DNA of 53,321 bases, from positions 1-53,321 of the forward strand of contig CAGP01000052.1 in assembly GCA_000263275.1 (NCBI GenBank). Reading direction: 5' to 3'. Source of the DNA: Helicobacter bizzozeronii CCUG 35545 (GTDB lineage Bacteria > Campylobacterota > Campylobacteria > Campylobacterales > Helicobacteraceae). Positions 34,016 to 44,823 of this stretch are shown here, piece after piece (the stretch's first letter is position 1; the number at the start of each line of letters is the position of its first letter). A model generated the notes under the pieces. That model had not been told where the DNA came from. It saw only the letters and a program-made list of their open reading frames with translations, and did no database searches. A program made the translations under genes and the position numbers.

Positions 34016-34714
34016 ATGATCATCATCCCTGCTAGATTGCAATCGGTGCGTTTCCCCCGCAAGTTATTAGCCACCATCCACCAAGTCCCCATGATTGTCG
34101 CCACTGCACGCAACGCCCAAAAGGTCGATGAGGTAGTGGTCGCCTGTGATGATGTGTTGTTGCTTAAAGTCTGTGAGGATTTTGCGATCCCAGCGATTTT
34201 GACCGATAAAACCCACACTAGCGGGACCGATCGTTGCGCGCAAGCTTGCCAAATCCTCCAGCTAGACCCGCAAACGCCCGTTGTGAATTTGCAAGGCGAT
34301 GAGCCCTTTTTAGAACATGAGGTGATCGCCACCTTGCTAAAAGCCTCCCAAGATACCCCCTTCATGCACACATGCGCTAAGATCATCACCCAACAAGAAG
34401 CTAGCGATCCTAACTGGGTGAAGGTGGTTTTGGGGGATAAAAACCACGCCCTTTATTTCTCTAGAGCACCCATTCCTTACGATCGCGATCAAAAGGGCAA
34501 CCCCTTTTTAGGGCATATTGGCATTTATGGTTTCCAAGTCCATAACCTCCTAGAATTTTGCAACCTCCCCAAAAGCCCCCTAGAGGAGATCGAAAAACTC
34601 GAGCAACTCCGCGCACTCTACCACCAAAAGCCCATCCAAGTAAGTTTAGTGCAAAGCCATAGTCTAGGCATTGACACGCCACAGGATTTAGAAAATGCCT
34701 TGAAGCGATGCTAG
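34016..34714 (+). CDS. kdsB: CMP-KDO synthetase
   Basis: KdsB activates KDO with CTP for attachment to lipid A. The 232-residue protein has IIIPARLQSVRFPRKLL at the N-terminus, VVACDD, the signature THTSGTDRCAQ, VVNLQGDEPF and ALYFSRAPIPYDRD, then HIGIYGF and the C-terminal GIDTPQDLENAL. All are standard KdsB motifs. AAGAAGGA precedes the ATG. The stop overlaps the start of the VirB11-like gene by 7 bases. The frame is intact. With lpxC at 24.6 kb it is the second lipopolysaccharide core gene in the window. Confidence 0.95.
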   Translation: MIIIPARLQSVRFPRKLLATIHQVPMIVATARNAQKVDEVVVACDDVLLLKVCEDFAIPAILTDKTHTSGTDRCAQACQILQLDPQTPVVNLQGDEPFLEHEVIATLLKASQDTPFMHTCAKIITQQEASDPNWVKVVLGDKNHALYFSRAPIPYDRDQKGNPFLGHIGIYGFQVHNLLEFCNLPKSPLEEIEKLEQLRALYHQKPIQVSLVQSHSLGIDTPQDLENALKRC

Positions 34715-35665
34715 AGTTTAGCACCCACAAGGTCTTAAAAGCCCAAATTGACACCCTACGCCCCTATTTAGAAAGCGGGATCACTGAGCTCATCAGCAAC
34801 ACCCAAAAAGAGTTGTGGCTGTATTACCTAGATGGCACGCGTGAGCGTGTCTGTGATGAGAGTTTGGATCAAGAATTTTTTATTGCGTTTTTGTGAGCAA
34901 TTAGCCAGCTATTATGCTCTGCCCTTTGGCTTGCAAGCCCCCACGCTGAATTGTTCCTTGCCCTTTAGCCGTTACCGCGTGAGCGCTAATCACTTTAGTA
35001 TCACCACCAATAACCAAATTAGCTTGAATATCCGTGTGCCTAGCACACGCAAATTTGCACTAGAGGAATTTAGCCTATCGCCCGCTTGCAAGCTTGATTA
35101 TGAAACGATCAAGAGCTTAGCGCATGGGGAATATAATATTTTGATTAGCGGGGGCACGGCTAGTGGCAAGACTAGTCTATTAAATGCGTTATTAGGTTAT
35201 ATCCCTAAACAAAGCCGCATTGTGAGCGTGGAGGATAGTTTAGAGCTGGATTTGCGCGCCTTTGGCAATAGTGTAGGTTTGTTAGTAGGTAAGGGGGAAC
35301 GGGGTTATTTTAGCTATGAAGATGCCCTGAATATGGCGATGCGCATGAGCCCGGATCGCTTGATGGTGGGTGAGATCGACACACGCAACGCCCTATTATT
35401 TTTAAGATTTGGCAACACAGGGCATAAGGGCATGATCTCCACTTTGCATGCTAATAGCGTCCATCAAGTTTTAGAAGCCATCGCTCTTAACATTGAGATG
35501 AGCCAAAAAAGCCAACTGGATTTGGCGTTAGTGGCGCGCTATTTTAAAAGTGCGATCGATGTGGTGATCCAGATGGGGCAGAGGAGCCAAAAAGGGGCGT
35601 GTATCCAAGAGGTGGTTTTTACGCCGGATTTGGGGGGAGGGGGGAGGCTGGGGGCTCTGGGCTAG
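34708..35665 (+). CDS. orphan VirB11/TrbB-type secretion ATPase, one frameshift
   Basis: This protein has the fold of VirB11 hexameric ATPases that power type IV secretion or pilus systems. An N-terminal domain (about 1-130) is followed by Walker A GGTASGKTS, the Asp box region VSVEDSLELDLR, Walker B RLMVGEI and the His box GHKGMISTLHANS. T6 at 34876-34881 breaks the frame; repair gives DQEFLLRFCEQLASYY and 318 residues. No other secretion genes are near. I recall a similar lone trbB-like gene (HP1421) in H. pylori. The 3' end is a G-rich stretch that overlaps mscS on the other strand, so the last codons are uncertain. The partner system is unknown. Confidence 0.82.
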
Positions 35666-37203
35666 GCTCTTTGGGCTCGGGGTCTTCCTCGATTTTGGGC
35701 TTGAGGCTAGCACTCACAAAAATGTCTTTGGATTTTAAAAAGGCTTGCAAGATTTGCAAGGAGATAGCCGAGCGCAAAGGCAAGGCATTGTAAGCATCGG
35801 CAAGATAAGAGATAAACAAACGCATCCCGTCTTTCTCAGGCATGATAAAGACTTTGGGGCTAGCATCCACATTGCGGAAGGCGTATTTGGTGCGCATTTT
35901 GCTAAATTGGGCTTGTGCCATTTGGCTATAGGATTGGGCGTTGGTGGTGGCAATCTGCGTGGCGATTTCAATAGCCTTTTGGTGGTTAGAATCAAAGGTT
36001 AAAAAAAAACTCTAGGCTATCCCAAATGGTTTTGCTCCCCAAATGGCTACAATTAGACAAAAGCCCGGTGAAGATGTAATTATTGGGTACAAAAATAATC
36101 CGCCCCGCACGCCCGTTGTTTTTGATGTAGGTCGTTATCGTAACATCTTCAAAAATGGTGGTGTAGAGCATGGAAATATCCAGCACATCGCCCACATAGG
36201 TATTCCCATCTTTAGAGACTTGTACGCGATCGCCCACATGCAAATTGCCCCTTAAAATCAAAGTCATCCAGCCTAAAACACTCATGAATAAATCCCGCAT
36301 GGCAATGGCAAAACCTGCACCCATAAACCCGATCGCTGTAACAAGATAGGAGACATTTTCTAGGTAGGAAAACAAGAAGATTAAGACGATCACATTGGCA
36401 TTGATGAAGTTAATCGCCTTATTAATACTATACGATCGTTCATCATCGTATAAATACTTGTGGCTAAGTTTTTTAAGTCCCCAAGCCAACAACACGCTAC
36501 ACAACACCACCAACAAGACATATAAAAGTTTGAAAAGCTGGTCTTTGATCTGGTCTTTGATACTTTGATCGGCTTCTTGGATGTCTTTAGCATAAGTGTC
36601 TAGGCTGGCTTTCAAAAGACTTTGGGCGTTTGAAAACTCAATGATCTTGATTTGTTCTTGGTAGAGAGGAGTCGCCCATTTTTTGGGTTGCAAGGCTTGT
36701 AATTCCTTGAGAATCTCTAATTCTTGGGTAAGCAAGTCTAGCACTTGGTGCAAACTCTTTTGATGCCCCTGCATGGTGGTGTATTTGATCTTTAAGGACT
36801 TGATAAAGGAGAGTGCCCCGATGATTCCAAGAGGGCTGGTAACATTGGGCATGTTGGTGATGGCGGGTTTTTCAACCAAGTCTTTAAAGGGGTGGGTTTT
36901 ATAGAGGTCTAAAAGTTTCTCTTGGTGCTGGAGGGCTTGGAGGCTATGCTTAAGCGCGCTGATCTCTAAAAGGTCGCCCTTTTGCTCTTGGAGTTTCTTT
37001 AATCTCTCTTGGATTTTTTGAATCTCAACAGAAATCTTGCCATAACTCTCAAAATTCTTAAACTTTTTGAGCCAAATATTATCGCTATTTTCTAGCTGGT
37101 GTTGGAGGTGGTTTAGTTTGGCTTGTAAATCGGCTGTATTTTCTGCCCCCAGCATGCCTAAAAAAATCCCCACAATCAAAAGTGCCCTTAACACTAGCTC
37201 CAT
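35619..37203 (-). CDS. MscS-family mechanosensitive channel, one frameshift
   Basis: The protein has a signal-like N-terminus (VLRALLIVGIFLGMLG), a periplasmic coiled-coil region (about 20-190), several membrane segments (LLYVLLVVLCSVLLAWG, VIVLIFLFSYLENVSYL) and the MscS core GFMGAGFAIAMRDLFMSVLG with GNLHVGDRVQV. It would open under osmotic downshock. The ATG at 37203 overlaps the aroB stop. A9 at 36001-36009 carries one extra base; repair continues with EFFLTFDSNHQKAIEIATQ to a proline-rich tail ending at 35619, 527 residues. It corresponds to HP0284 by position, as I recall. As written, its N-terminal part is fused in frame to AroB, which I consider an artefact. Confidence 0.85.
35632..35661 (+). 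other. four closely spaced G runs (G-quadruplex-like) at convergent gene ends
   Basis: G6, G6, G5 and G3 are separated by 1, 5 and 4 bases. The stretch lies in the 47-base overlap of the 3' ends of the VirB11-like gene and mscS. On the plus strand it fits the usual G-quadruplex pattern. On the minus strand it encodes the proline-rich C-terminus of MscS. Confidence 0.5.
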
Positions 37204-38211
37204 GCTTTTAAAACCTCCGTAACGATGTCTTGTGGGGTGTCTTCTATGAGTTGAAAGCCCCCGATCTTTGTAGGCAACACAAATCGGGGGCGATCTACAT
37301 TTTTTTTTATCCATACATAAAATTTTGTAAAAAGTCTCTATGTCGGGCACTTGGTAGCTAAAGTTGAGGTGATAAAACTCTAACAGAGCGTTAATTTGCT
37401 CGCTTGTGCGTTTATCAAGTAGCCCTAATTTGACCGCTAGGGCATTTGCCATTTGCATCCCCACAGCCACCGCCTCGCCATGCAAAAAGCCTTGATAATT
37501 CTGCTCCTTTTCAATGGCATGCCCAAAGGTGTGCCCGTAATTGAGCCCCATACGCAAATGCGCCTCTTTTTCATCTTGGGCGACCACTTGTGCTTTGATC
37601 GCCACACTTTTAGCAATGCCTGACTCTAGGTGTTGCTCTAGGGGGTGGGTTTTGAGCCACTCAAAATAATCTAGATCAAAGCAGACCGCCTTTTTAATCA
37701 TCTCAGCAATGCCCGCTTTAAATTCCCTTGTAGGCAGGGTTTGTAAAAAACTAGGATCAATATAGACCGCTTTTGGGGGGTGGAACGCCCCGATTAAATT
37801 TTTGCCATAGGCGTTATTAATGCCTGTTTTGCCCCCGATACTGGCATCCACTTGGGCTAAAAGCGTGGTGGGGACAATTTCAAAGCCAATCCCCCTTTTA
37901 TAAATGGCACTGGCAAAGCCCACTAAGTCGCTCACCACGCCCCCACCCAAAGCCAACATGCAATCAGCACGGCTCAAATTGGCTTCAAAGGCGGACTCTA
38001 AAACGCCCTCTAGGGTGGCTTGGTTTTTATGCACCTCGCCAGCGGGGATCACATGGCTAAAAACTTGGTGGGCATTGATTGTTTCTAAGAGTTTGTCTAA
38101 ATACAAGGGGGCAACTACACTATCACTCACCACCAAAACTTTACCCGTATGACTAATTGGGGGCAGAGCACCAATATAAATAGGATAATTAAGGGTATTA
38201 ACTAACATCAT
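37194..38211 (-). CDS. aroB: 3-dehydroquinate synthase, one frameshift
   Basis: AroB makes 3-dehydroquinate in the shikimate pathway. Motifs are IPAGEVHKNQATLEG, LALGGGVVSDLVGFASAIYK, VPTTLLAQVDASIGGKTGIN, KNLIGAFHPP and GLNYGHTFGHAIEKE with its zinc histidines. One extra base in T9 at 37300-37308 spoils the C-terminus. Repair gives DKKNVDRPRFVLPTKIGGF and a stop at 37194 that overlaps the mscS start; the total is 338 residues (H. pylori 343). The start at 38211 overlaps the stop of the TrkA-like gene once that gene is also repaired. The order TrkA-like, aroB, mscS equals HP0282-HP0284. Confidence 0.92.
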
Positions 38212-39630
38212 TCTGCCACCGGGATAAACATTTGGGGGTGCGCATCGCTTAAAAAAAGCAATTTGCTCCACTTTGGTAGAAAACATCCAAAAGGGGCGGA
38301 GCTGGGGGATACACGACTCAAAGGGTAAAAATTGCAACACAGGCACATCTAATTTCTTTAAGAACAAGATAGGATTTTTCGTGTGTGTGCGGATCACCTT
38401 GATTTTACGATTATAAATATGGGAAAGGTGTTCGTAGTTTTTAATCACCTCTGTTTTGTAGCGTTTGTCGGGGTCAAAGTCGTATAAAAGCATGTCTAAA
38501 TTCATTTGGGCGCACACATCAAACATCACCGAAGAGATGTCCTCATTTTGTTCCATATCCTCATTTAAAACCACCATGCCTTTTTCAATACTCCCAAGCC
38601 CCTTAGCATTGGTTTTGAAAACGGGCGTGGCGATCTCAAAAAGCGCATGGCGGTTATGGTGGTGCTGGAAAATTTCCTTACCCACCACAGCCAGACCGAT
38701 CTTTTTTTGGCTATCAGATTGTAGTTTATCCATAAAATGCATGCCCTTAAAATCCACAATGACGCGGACATCTTGGCATTCAATGTTGCGGATTTCTTGC
38801 ATCACATGCCCATCTGTAGGGTTAAGCACTTGGATATAGAGCATGGCACTCTTGAGTTTTTCATGCAAGATGAGGGCTTGATCGATGTCGCGCCTCAGGG
38901 CATGTGTGTCTTGCAAGCCCATATCCACATACAAATAAATATCCCGTCCAAAGGGCACGGGGAATTGCCCCACATTGCTTTTAACCTGCAAATATAAACT
39001 ATTGAGCGCATCGGGATTACCCACCGCCAAGAGTTGATCTCTGGGCTGAATCACCATGGAGGAATGGCTTAGGTGGAACTCGTTTTTGCGATAAACCCCC
39101 ACGATCTTATAATCTTTTTGGCGCAGTGATCCCAAGTGTCGGTAAGCAAAGACACTCCCAAAGGGCACGCCAATTTCCATCACCTCGCCTTGTTCTAGCC
39201 CAAAGCCTTGCGGGACGCTGGGGACATTGGGTAATTTGGCGATGAATTTTTGGGCGATAAACTGGGTGCGATCGATCAATGAGAGGCGATCGTCCTTGAT
39301 GTCTTTAAATGCGCTGGTATCTTCCAAACTCAAAAACATGCGGATTTCTTTGGTTTTGTTGCGGATGATCTCATAGAGCGCGCGCTGTTCTTTGGCATCT
39401 TCCATGATGATAAAAATATCATTGACATTGGCATCTAAAAAGGGGTAAAGCTTGTAGGCTGAGGTGGGATCAAACAAATGCACCTCAAAGGTGCTGGGCA
39501 GACTGGCAGGCAAGCAAGTTTGATCTTTAGTGATCACCAAATAAAAGTTATTGCTAAAATACTTGGAAACCACCACTTCCATAAACTTTTTAGCCACTTT
39601 GCCCTCTAAAATCAACGCAACTTTCTTCAT
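38208..39630 (-). CDS. TrkA-like nucleotide-binding/RCK_C domain protein, one frameshift
   Basis: This cytoplasmic protein, 473 residues after repair, starts KKVALILEGKVAKKFME. Residues about 150-230 look like an RCK_C (TrkA_C) ligand domain: VMEIGVPFGSVFAYRHL, VGVYRKNEFHLSHSS and IQPRDQLLAVGNPDAL. The family regulates potassium transport or channels in other bacteria; here only the domain is visible. A7 at 38251-38257 has one extra base. Repair ends the protein in AFLSDAHPQMFIPVAE with a TGA that overlaps the aroB ATG. I recall a similar end in HP0282. A TATAAT box precedes it. Its adjacency to an MscS channel gene suggests a link to ion balance, but that is inference. Confidence 0.75.
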
Positions 39631-39640
39631 GCCTTTTCCA

Positions 39641-39649
39641 TGCTATGAT
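39641..39649 (+). promoter_or_regulatory. extended -10 promoter (TGCTATGAT) for tgt
   Basis: TGC-TATGAT lies 37 bases before the tgt ATG in the 55-base divergent gap. It overlaps the leader of the TrkA-like gene on the other strand. Confidence 0.4.
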
Positions 39650-39660
39650 CTCTAGCTTTT

Positions 39661-39666
39661 ATTATA
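39661..39666 (-). promoter_or_regulatory. -10 box (TATAAT) for the TrkA-like/aroB/mscS operon
   Basis: On the minus strand ACTATATAATAAAAGC holds a perfect TATAAT 31 bases before the start at 39630. Confidence 0.6.
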
Positions 39667-39685
39667 TAGTAAAAAAGGTGATCTA

Positions 39686-40791
39686 ATGGATTTTTGCTTA
39701 GAGGGGCAAGAGGGGCATGCACGCGCGGGCACTTTGAAACTAGCGCATGGCATTGTGCCCACCCCTATTTTTATGCCCGTAGGCACGCAAGCCAGCGTGA
39801 AAAGCCTAGATGCATTAGACTTGCAAACGCATTTAAAAGCCCCCATTATCTTAGGCAACACCTACCATTTATACCTAAGACCCGGAGTCAGTATCATTAA
39901 AAATCTAGGCGGGCTACATGGCTTTACAAAGTTTCAAGGCTAATTTTTTAACCGATAGTGGGGGCTTTCAAGCGTTTTCGTTACACACACACACCAAAGA
40001 GCACCCTCAGGGCATTGTTTTTAAATCCCACATTGATGGGAGCACCCACCTTTTCACCCCCTCTAAAGTCCTAGACACCCAATACGCCCTTAATAGCGAT
40101 ATTTGCATGGTGCTAGATGATTTGGTGGGCTTGCCCGCCCCCTTTGAACGCCTAAAATTAGCGGTGCAAAAAACCACACAATGGGCTAAAGAGAGCTTGG
40201 AGCACCACAAAGCCCATGCGGGGGCAACAAATTATATTTTTGCCATCGTGCAGGGGGGCACAAACCCTGCATTGCGCACCCAAAGCGCATTAGAACTAAG
40301 TGCCCTAGACTTTGATGGGTATGCCATAGGGGGGTTGGCTGTGGGCGAGAGTGCCCAGGAGATGTATGCGATCATTAGCCACACCACAGAGTTTTTACCC
40401 CCCCACAAGCCCCGTTATTTAATGGGTGTGGGCACGCCCCAAGATTTATTAGAAGCCATTGAGCGGGGCGTAGATATGTTTGATTGCGTGATGCCCACAC
40501 GAAACGCACGCAATGGCACGCTTTTTACCCGTTATGGCAAACTCTCCATTAAAGCACAAGCGCATAAAGAGAGCCCAGAGCCTTTAGATAAAAATTGTGC
40601 GTGCTACACTTGCCAGCACTATTCTAAGGCTTACTTGCACCATCTCTTTAAAGCTAGGGAGTTGCTCTACTTTAGGCTAGCCAGCCTGCACAATTTGCAT
40701 TTTTTATTTGGGATTAGTGCAAGGGGCTAGGGAGGCGATTTTAAAGGGAGAGTTTGCCGGCTATAAAGCCCGCATGCTAAAGTTTTATTAG
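39686..40791 (+). CDS. tgt: queuine tRNA-ribosyltransferase, two frameshifts
   Basis: Tgt exchanges guanine 34 for the queuosine precursor in tRNAs with GUN anticodons. Visible are [28 protein letters not shown], the catalytic [49 protein letters not shown] and the zinc-site [16 protein letters not shown]. One break is near 39928-39942; deleting one A of AAA at 39928-39930 gives [15 protein letters not shown]. The second is T6 at 40700-40705; repair gives [14 protein letters not shown] and a stop at 40791. Total is 367 residues. The end overlaps the convergent ftsZ end by four bases. Confidence 0.92.
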
Positions 40792-41927
40792 TCTTTTTGG
40801 TTGCGTAAAAAAGTGGGTTTGTCCAAATCCACGCCATTAAAGGTTTCCCCATTGCTGGCTATTTTCAAATTCTCTAATGCGCTCTTAGAGAGGCTAAAGG
40901 AGGGTTTGGACTCCCCTTCATCTTTATTTTCAACGGGTTTTTCAAAGCCAGTCGCCACAATGGTTACCTTGACATGATCGGTGGGCGTGTTGGTGGAGGT
41001 GCATTTCCCAAAGATAATATCAGCATCCTCATCAGCCATCGACTCCACAATGCTAACCGAATTGGTGATTTCTAAAAGCGGGTAATCTGGGTGGCATTCA
41101 AAATTAATCAACACCCCCATGGCGCCATTGATGGAAACATTGTCAAACAAGGGGGAGGCGATGGCATTTTCCACCGCCACAGTGGCAGCATTCACCCCCG
41201 TAGCCTCGCCTATGCCCATTAAAGCCAACCCGCGGTGATTCATCACCGTTTTAAGGTCCGCAAAATCCACATTAATATCATTTTCTCCATAGTTAATGAT
41301 CATGCTCGAGATGCCATTAACCGCCTTAGCTAGGATATTATCCACTTCTTTAAAACTCTCTTTGATCCCGGCGTTCTTGTCAATAAAGCCGATGAGCTTT
41401 TCATTGGGGATCACCACAATCGAGTCGCTCACCGCCTTGAGTTCTTTTAAGCCCTCTTCAGCGATACGGGCGCGTTTTCTGCCCTCAAAGCTAAAAGGTT
41501 TGGTTACCACAGAAACCGTGAGCGCACCCGAATCCTTAGCAATTTGGGCGATCACAGGGGCTGCACCCGTGCCCGTGCCCCCACCCAAGCCCGCTGAGAT
41601 AAAGACAATGTCTGCACCAGTTACCATGTTTTTGATCACTTCCACGCACTCTTGAGCGGCTTGTTTGCCCACCTCTGGTTTCATGCCAGCTCCCCTGCCC
41701 CCCGTGATCTTTTCGCCTAAGCGGATTTTATTCTTAGCCGTAGAGGATTTGAGAGCCTGCCCATCTGTGTTGGCTACAATTAACATGATGTCCTTATAAG
41801 TGCCCGTTGCTATCAAATGGGCGATCATATTCGATCCACCCCCGCCCACACCGATCACAACAATCTTTGCCCCATTGGTCTCAAAGATTTCTTCTACACC
41901 TATCTCCATTTCATTCAACATCGCCAC
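40788..41927 (-). CDS. ftsZ: cell division protein FtsZ
   Basis: FtsZ is the tubulin-like GTPase of the division ring. The 379-residue protein has VIGVGGGGSNMIAHL, the tubulin signature GLGGGTGTGAAPVIA and TKPFSFEGRKRARIAEEGL. The segment NDINVDFADLKTVM and the C-terminal peptide [12 protein letters not shown] are also present. The ftsA stop lies nine bases before its start, so ftsA-ftsZ are co-transcribed. The frame is intact, unlike ftsA. Confidence 0.97.
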   Translation of the reverse strand: MAMLNEMEIGVEEIFETNGAKIVVIGVGGGGSNMIAHLIATGTYKDIMLIVANTDGQALKSSTAKNKIRLGEKITGGRGAGMKPEVGKQAAQECVEVIKNMVTGADIVFISAGLGGGTGTGAAPVIAQIAKDSGALTVSVVTKPFSFEGRKRARIAEEGLKELKAVSDSIVVIPNEKLIGFIDKNAGIKESFKEVDNILAKAVNGISSMIINYGENDINVDFADLKTVMNHRGLALMGIGEATGVNAATVAVENAIASPLFDNVSINGAMGVLINFECHPDYPLLEITNSVSIVESMADEDADIIFGKCTSTNTPTDHVKVTIVATGFEKPVENKDEGESKPSFSLSKSALENLKIASNGETFNGVDLDKPTFLRNQKD

Positions 41928-41936
41928 AACCCTTCT

Positions 41937-43321
41937 TCAAAATAACTTAGAGCCCCATTCTCTGATTCGTTGGAAAAACCCTGCCTCTTTAGGCGTTTCA
42001 TAGGGATACATTATATCTTTTTTCCGCTCCTTTAGCTCCTTGTTGGTTTCCCCCGTATGTTTTAAATTTGTCAAATCGGTTTCGATATAGTTGCGTTCAG
42101 GCGTGTAGGTAAAAGCGGGCTGGGCGTTCTGCTTGATCTCTTTGTAGCGGATTGTTTTTTCCGAGTCTTTTTCATAGTTGGTGTGCCCCCCGGCTCCATA
42201 TAAGATCAAGCCAATCGCCACCGAACTTGTGGGGTCTTTGAGCTCCTCAAATAAACCGCTCACCTCGATGGGTTTGGCAATGCGTACCGGGACATTCCCA
42301 AAGATCGCCGAAGCCACATGCCTAATACCCTCCATGTGAGTCATGCCCCCGGTTAAAACCACGCCCCGCCCCAAGCTATCCTTGAGTTTACTGCTGATGA
42401 GGGCATTATTAAGTAGGTTAAACACCTCTAAAACACGGGTATTGATGATCTCATGGACAAACTTTAGCGAAAAGCGGTTTTTTTTTGTTTTCCGCCCCCA
42501 CAGCCGGGACCTCAATTTCTTGATCGCTCTCCTCAGCCATCAAGTTGCCATATTCGCGTTTGACAAACTCAGCAGCCCCTAGGGGCGTGTGCAACCCAAT
42601 GGCCAAATCATCTCTGATGTGCTCCGAGCCCACCGGGACATAACTATTAAAACGCATTGAAGAGCCCTCATAGACCATGATATTACAAGTGCTCCCCCCA
42701 ATATCAATGCATGCCACGCCCAAAGCACGCTCATCTTCGCTCAAAGTGGCAATAGAAGCCGCATAAGCACTCAAAACGATGTTTTCAATCTTAACCCCGG
42801 CTAGCTGGATGGTGCGCCGTAGATTTTCCAAACTGCTGTGTTGCACGGTAACAATGTGGGTAAAAACCTCCAGCCTAGATCCGCTCATGCCCATGGGGTC
42901 CTCAATATTGTCTTGATTGTCCAACTTGAATTGGTAGGGCAAAATGTGAATCACTTCATGCCCGCTAGGGATAGCCGCATTGTGCAAGGCGGTATCCAGC
43001 GCGCGGTTGATTTCTTTGAGTGTGATCTCGTTGTTGGGCACATTGATGATCCCCGAACTATTCACGCTTTGGGTATAAGCCCCCGAAATGGACACGATCG
43101 CCTTTTCCACAAAATCCAAACCCGCCATGCGTTTGGCATCCTCAATGGCTTTTTTTAACAATCTCGCCCGCTTGGCTGATATTGCTAATGCTCCCCTTAC
43201 GCACGCCCTCGGATTTTTGCACACTCGCTCCGATCACCTGTGGTGCGCCGTCCTTGATCTCAGCGATGATGGCGCAAATCTTGCTAGAACCAATATCCAC
43301 ACCTAGTATGATCGGATTCAA
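41937..43321 (-). CDS. ftsA: cell division protein FtsA, two frameshifts
   Basis: FtsA is the actin-like membrane anchor of FtsZ. I place the start at TTG 43321 because AGGAG lies six bases upstream and the protein then opens with PIILGVDIGSSKICAIIAE, the first actin-fold motif. Others are IVSISGAYTQ, LGVACIDIGGSTCNIMVYEG and GRGVVLTGGMTHMEG; the tail ends FFQRIREWGSKLF, an amphipathic membrane-targeting helix. T7 at 43150-43156 and T9 at 42478-42486 each carry one extra base. Repair gives GEIVKKAIEDAKRM and ENKKNRFSLKFVHEI, 460 residues in total. The order ftsZ-ftsA-PpiD-like equals HP0979-HP0977. It is essential in most bacteria. Confidence 0.92.
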
Positions 43322-43324
43322 GAC

Positions 43325-44786
43325 CTACTCCTGCAGATTCTTAGCATAGAGGGTAATCGGATATTGTGCCCTTAGCATGGACACCAGCACCCCATCAAAA
43401 GATTGCGCCTTGAGATTGCCAAAGGCTTCTTTTAATGTATGCGTGTCCTTGAGGGTGTGTTTAAAATCTTGGGCGTAGATTTGATAAAGCACCGCCTTAG
43501 GTCCCTCTAAGATCACATACCCCTGCTTGTAGGGCTGGTTAAAAATATGGCGCACCAATTTTTGGGATTGCTTAGGGCTCAAATCATGGATACTGCCTTG
43601 AAAATCTGAGGTGATGGTGCCGATGTCCTCGCCTTGAAAACTTTTAACCTGCTGGCTGGCTTCTTTCTCTAATTGCTCTTTTTGTTGGATCGCACCTAAA
43701 GCGGCACGCACCTGAGCTTGAGCCTCCTTAAAAGTTTGGATTTGCTTACTATCCTTAGCGCGCAATTTCACCACCAACCACCCGCCCTCATAATTTTGTG
43801 GCTTGAGCACCTCGCCCACTCGCAAAGCCTCTATTTTTTGGTTGATTTCTTCTGAATAGGGTAGGTTAGTCAAAGTTTGGGCGTTGGGCTTGAGGGTGTT
43901 TTTTTTGAGTGCTAGATATTTTTCTAGGGCGAGCTCTTGGGCTTTGTGGAGCAAGTAGGCTTGTTGCACCTTGTCTTTCACATGTTCAAAATCCTCTAGC
44001 TTGCCCCCCTTGCTATAAGCACTTTTTATTTTTTTGGTAATAATCTTGCAACTGCTGGGTAGAAACACCCGCCTTCAGTTCCTCAGGCTTAACCTCCACA
44101 CTCTCAAGGGTGTAGCTGGGGGGTTTTTTATAGGTGTTCTTGTGTTGTTCGTAATAGCTTTTAAGGTCGCTTTCTTTTAAAACCACCGCTTGGGGTTCTA
44201 GAATCTTAATACGTACCTTGTCTTGGAGTTGCAAAGCCCATAAAAACGAGTCAAACTCTAAGGGGGTGGTGGCTTTGGGGAAGAGGGCGGAGATTTTTTG
44301 CAAGATCAAAGCATTTTTAACATTGTCTTCAAAGGCACTGGGGCGGTAGTGGTTCTCTTGCAAGAGTTTTTTATACAGCTCCTCATCAAAATGCCCGTCT
44401 TTTTGGAACATGCTACTCTTTTTGATCTCAGCGATGATCTCATCAGAACTCACACCCAAGCCCAAATCGAGGGCAAGATTTTTCAGCAAGGCTTGGTTGA
44501 TGAGCACTTGGAGCGCGCTGCGTTCTAAACCCATCGCCTTAATTTGCTTCTCATCTAAATCCTTGAAATTAGGGATGGACTGGCTATAGGCATCTACAAG
44601 TTGCTTGTAAGCCATGTCTAGCTCTTCTTGGGTGATCAAAACACGCCCGACCTTAGCCACACTCCCACTTGCAAAAGAAAAATTATACTGCCCCCAGCCA
44701 ATCATACCCGCTGCCACAAAAGCAATCGTGCTCACCCAAATTGTAACCACAAGGTATTTTTTATGCTTTTGCATCCACGCGATCAA
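43325..44786 (-). CDS. PpiD/SurA-like periplasmic chaperone, membrane anchored, one frameshift
   Basis: The protein has a single N-terminal membrane anchor (YLVVTIWVSTIAFVAAGMIGW) and a periplasmic SurA_N-type helical domain (VLITQEELDMAYKQL, ALQVLINQALLKNLALDLG). A parvulin-like central part lies around LRVGEVLKPQNYEGG and WLVVKLRAKDSKQIQTF, and a helical tail follows. It would help outer membrane and secreted proteins fold. One extra base sits in T5 at 44023-44027 or T7 at 44029-44035; repair gives YYQKNKSAYSKGGKLEDF and 486 residues. It begins MIAWMQKHKKYLVV like H. pylori HP0977 and ends three bases before ftsA. Isomerase activity is uncertain. Confidence 0.82.
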
Positions 44787-44823
44787 GCCCTATCCTTTGC
44801 CCTAAAATTGCCCTAAATGCACT

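Noticed and set aside
35992-39630. A real three-domain TrkA-AroB-MscS fusion protein
   Set aside because: Both joins sit exactly at homopolymers where deleting one base restores separate genes with overlapping stop and start codons and family-typical ends.
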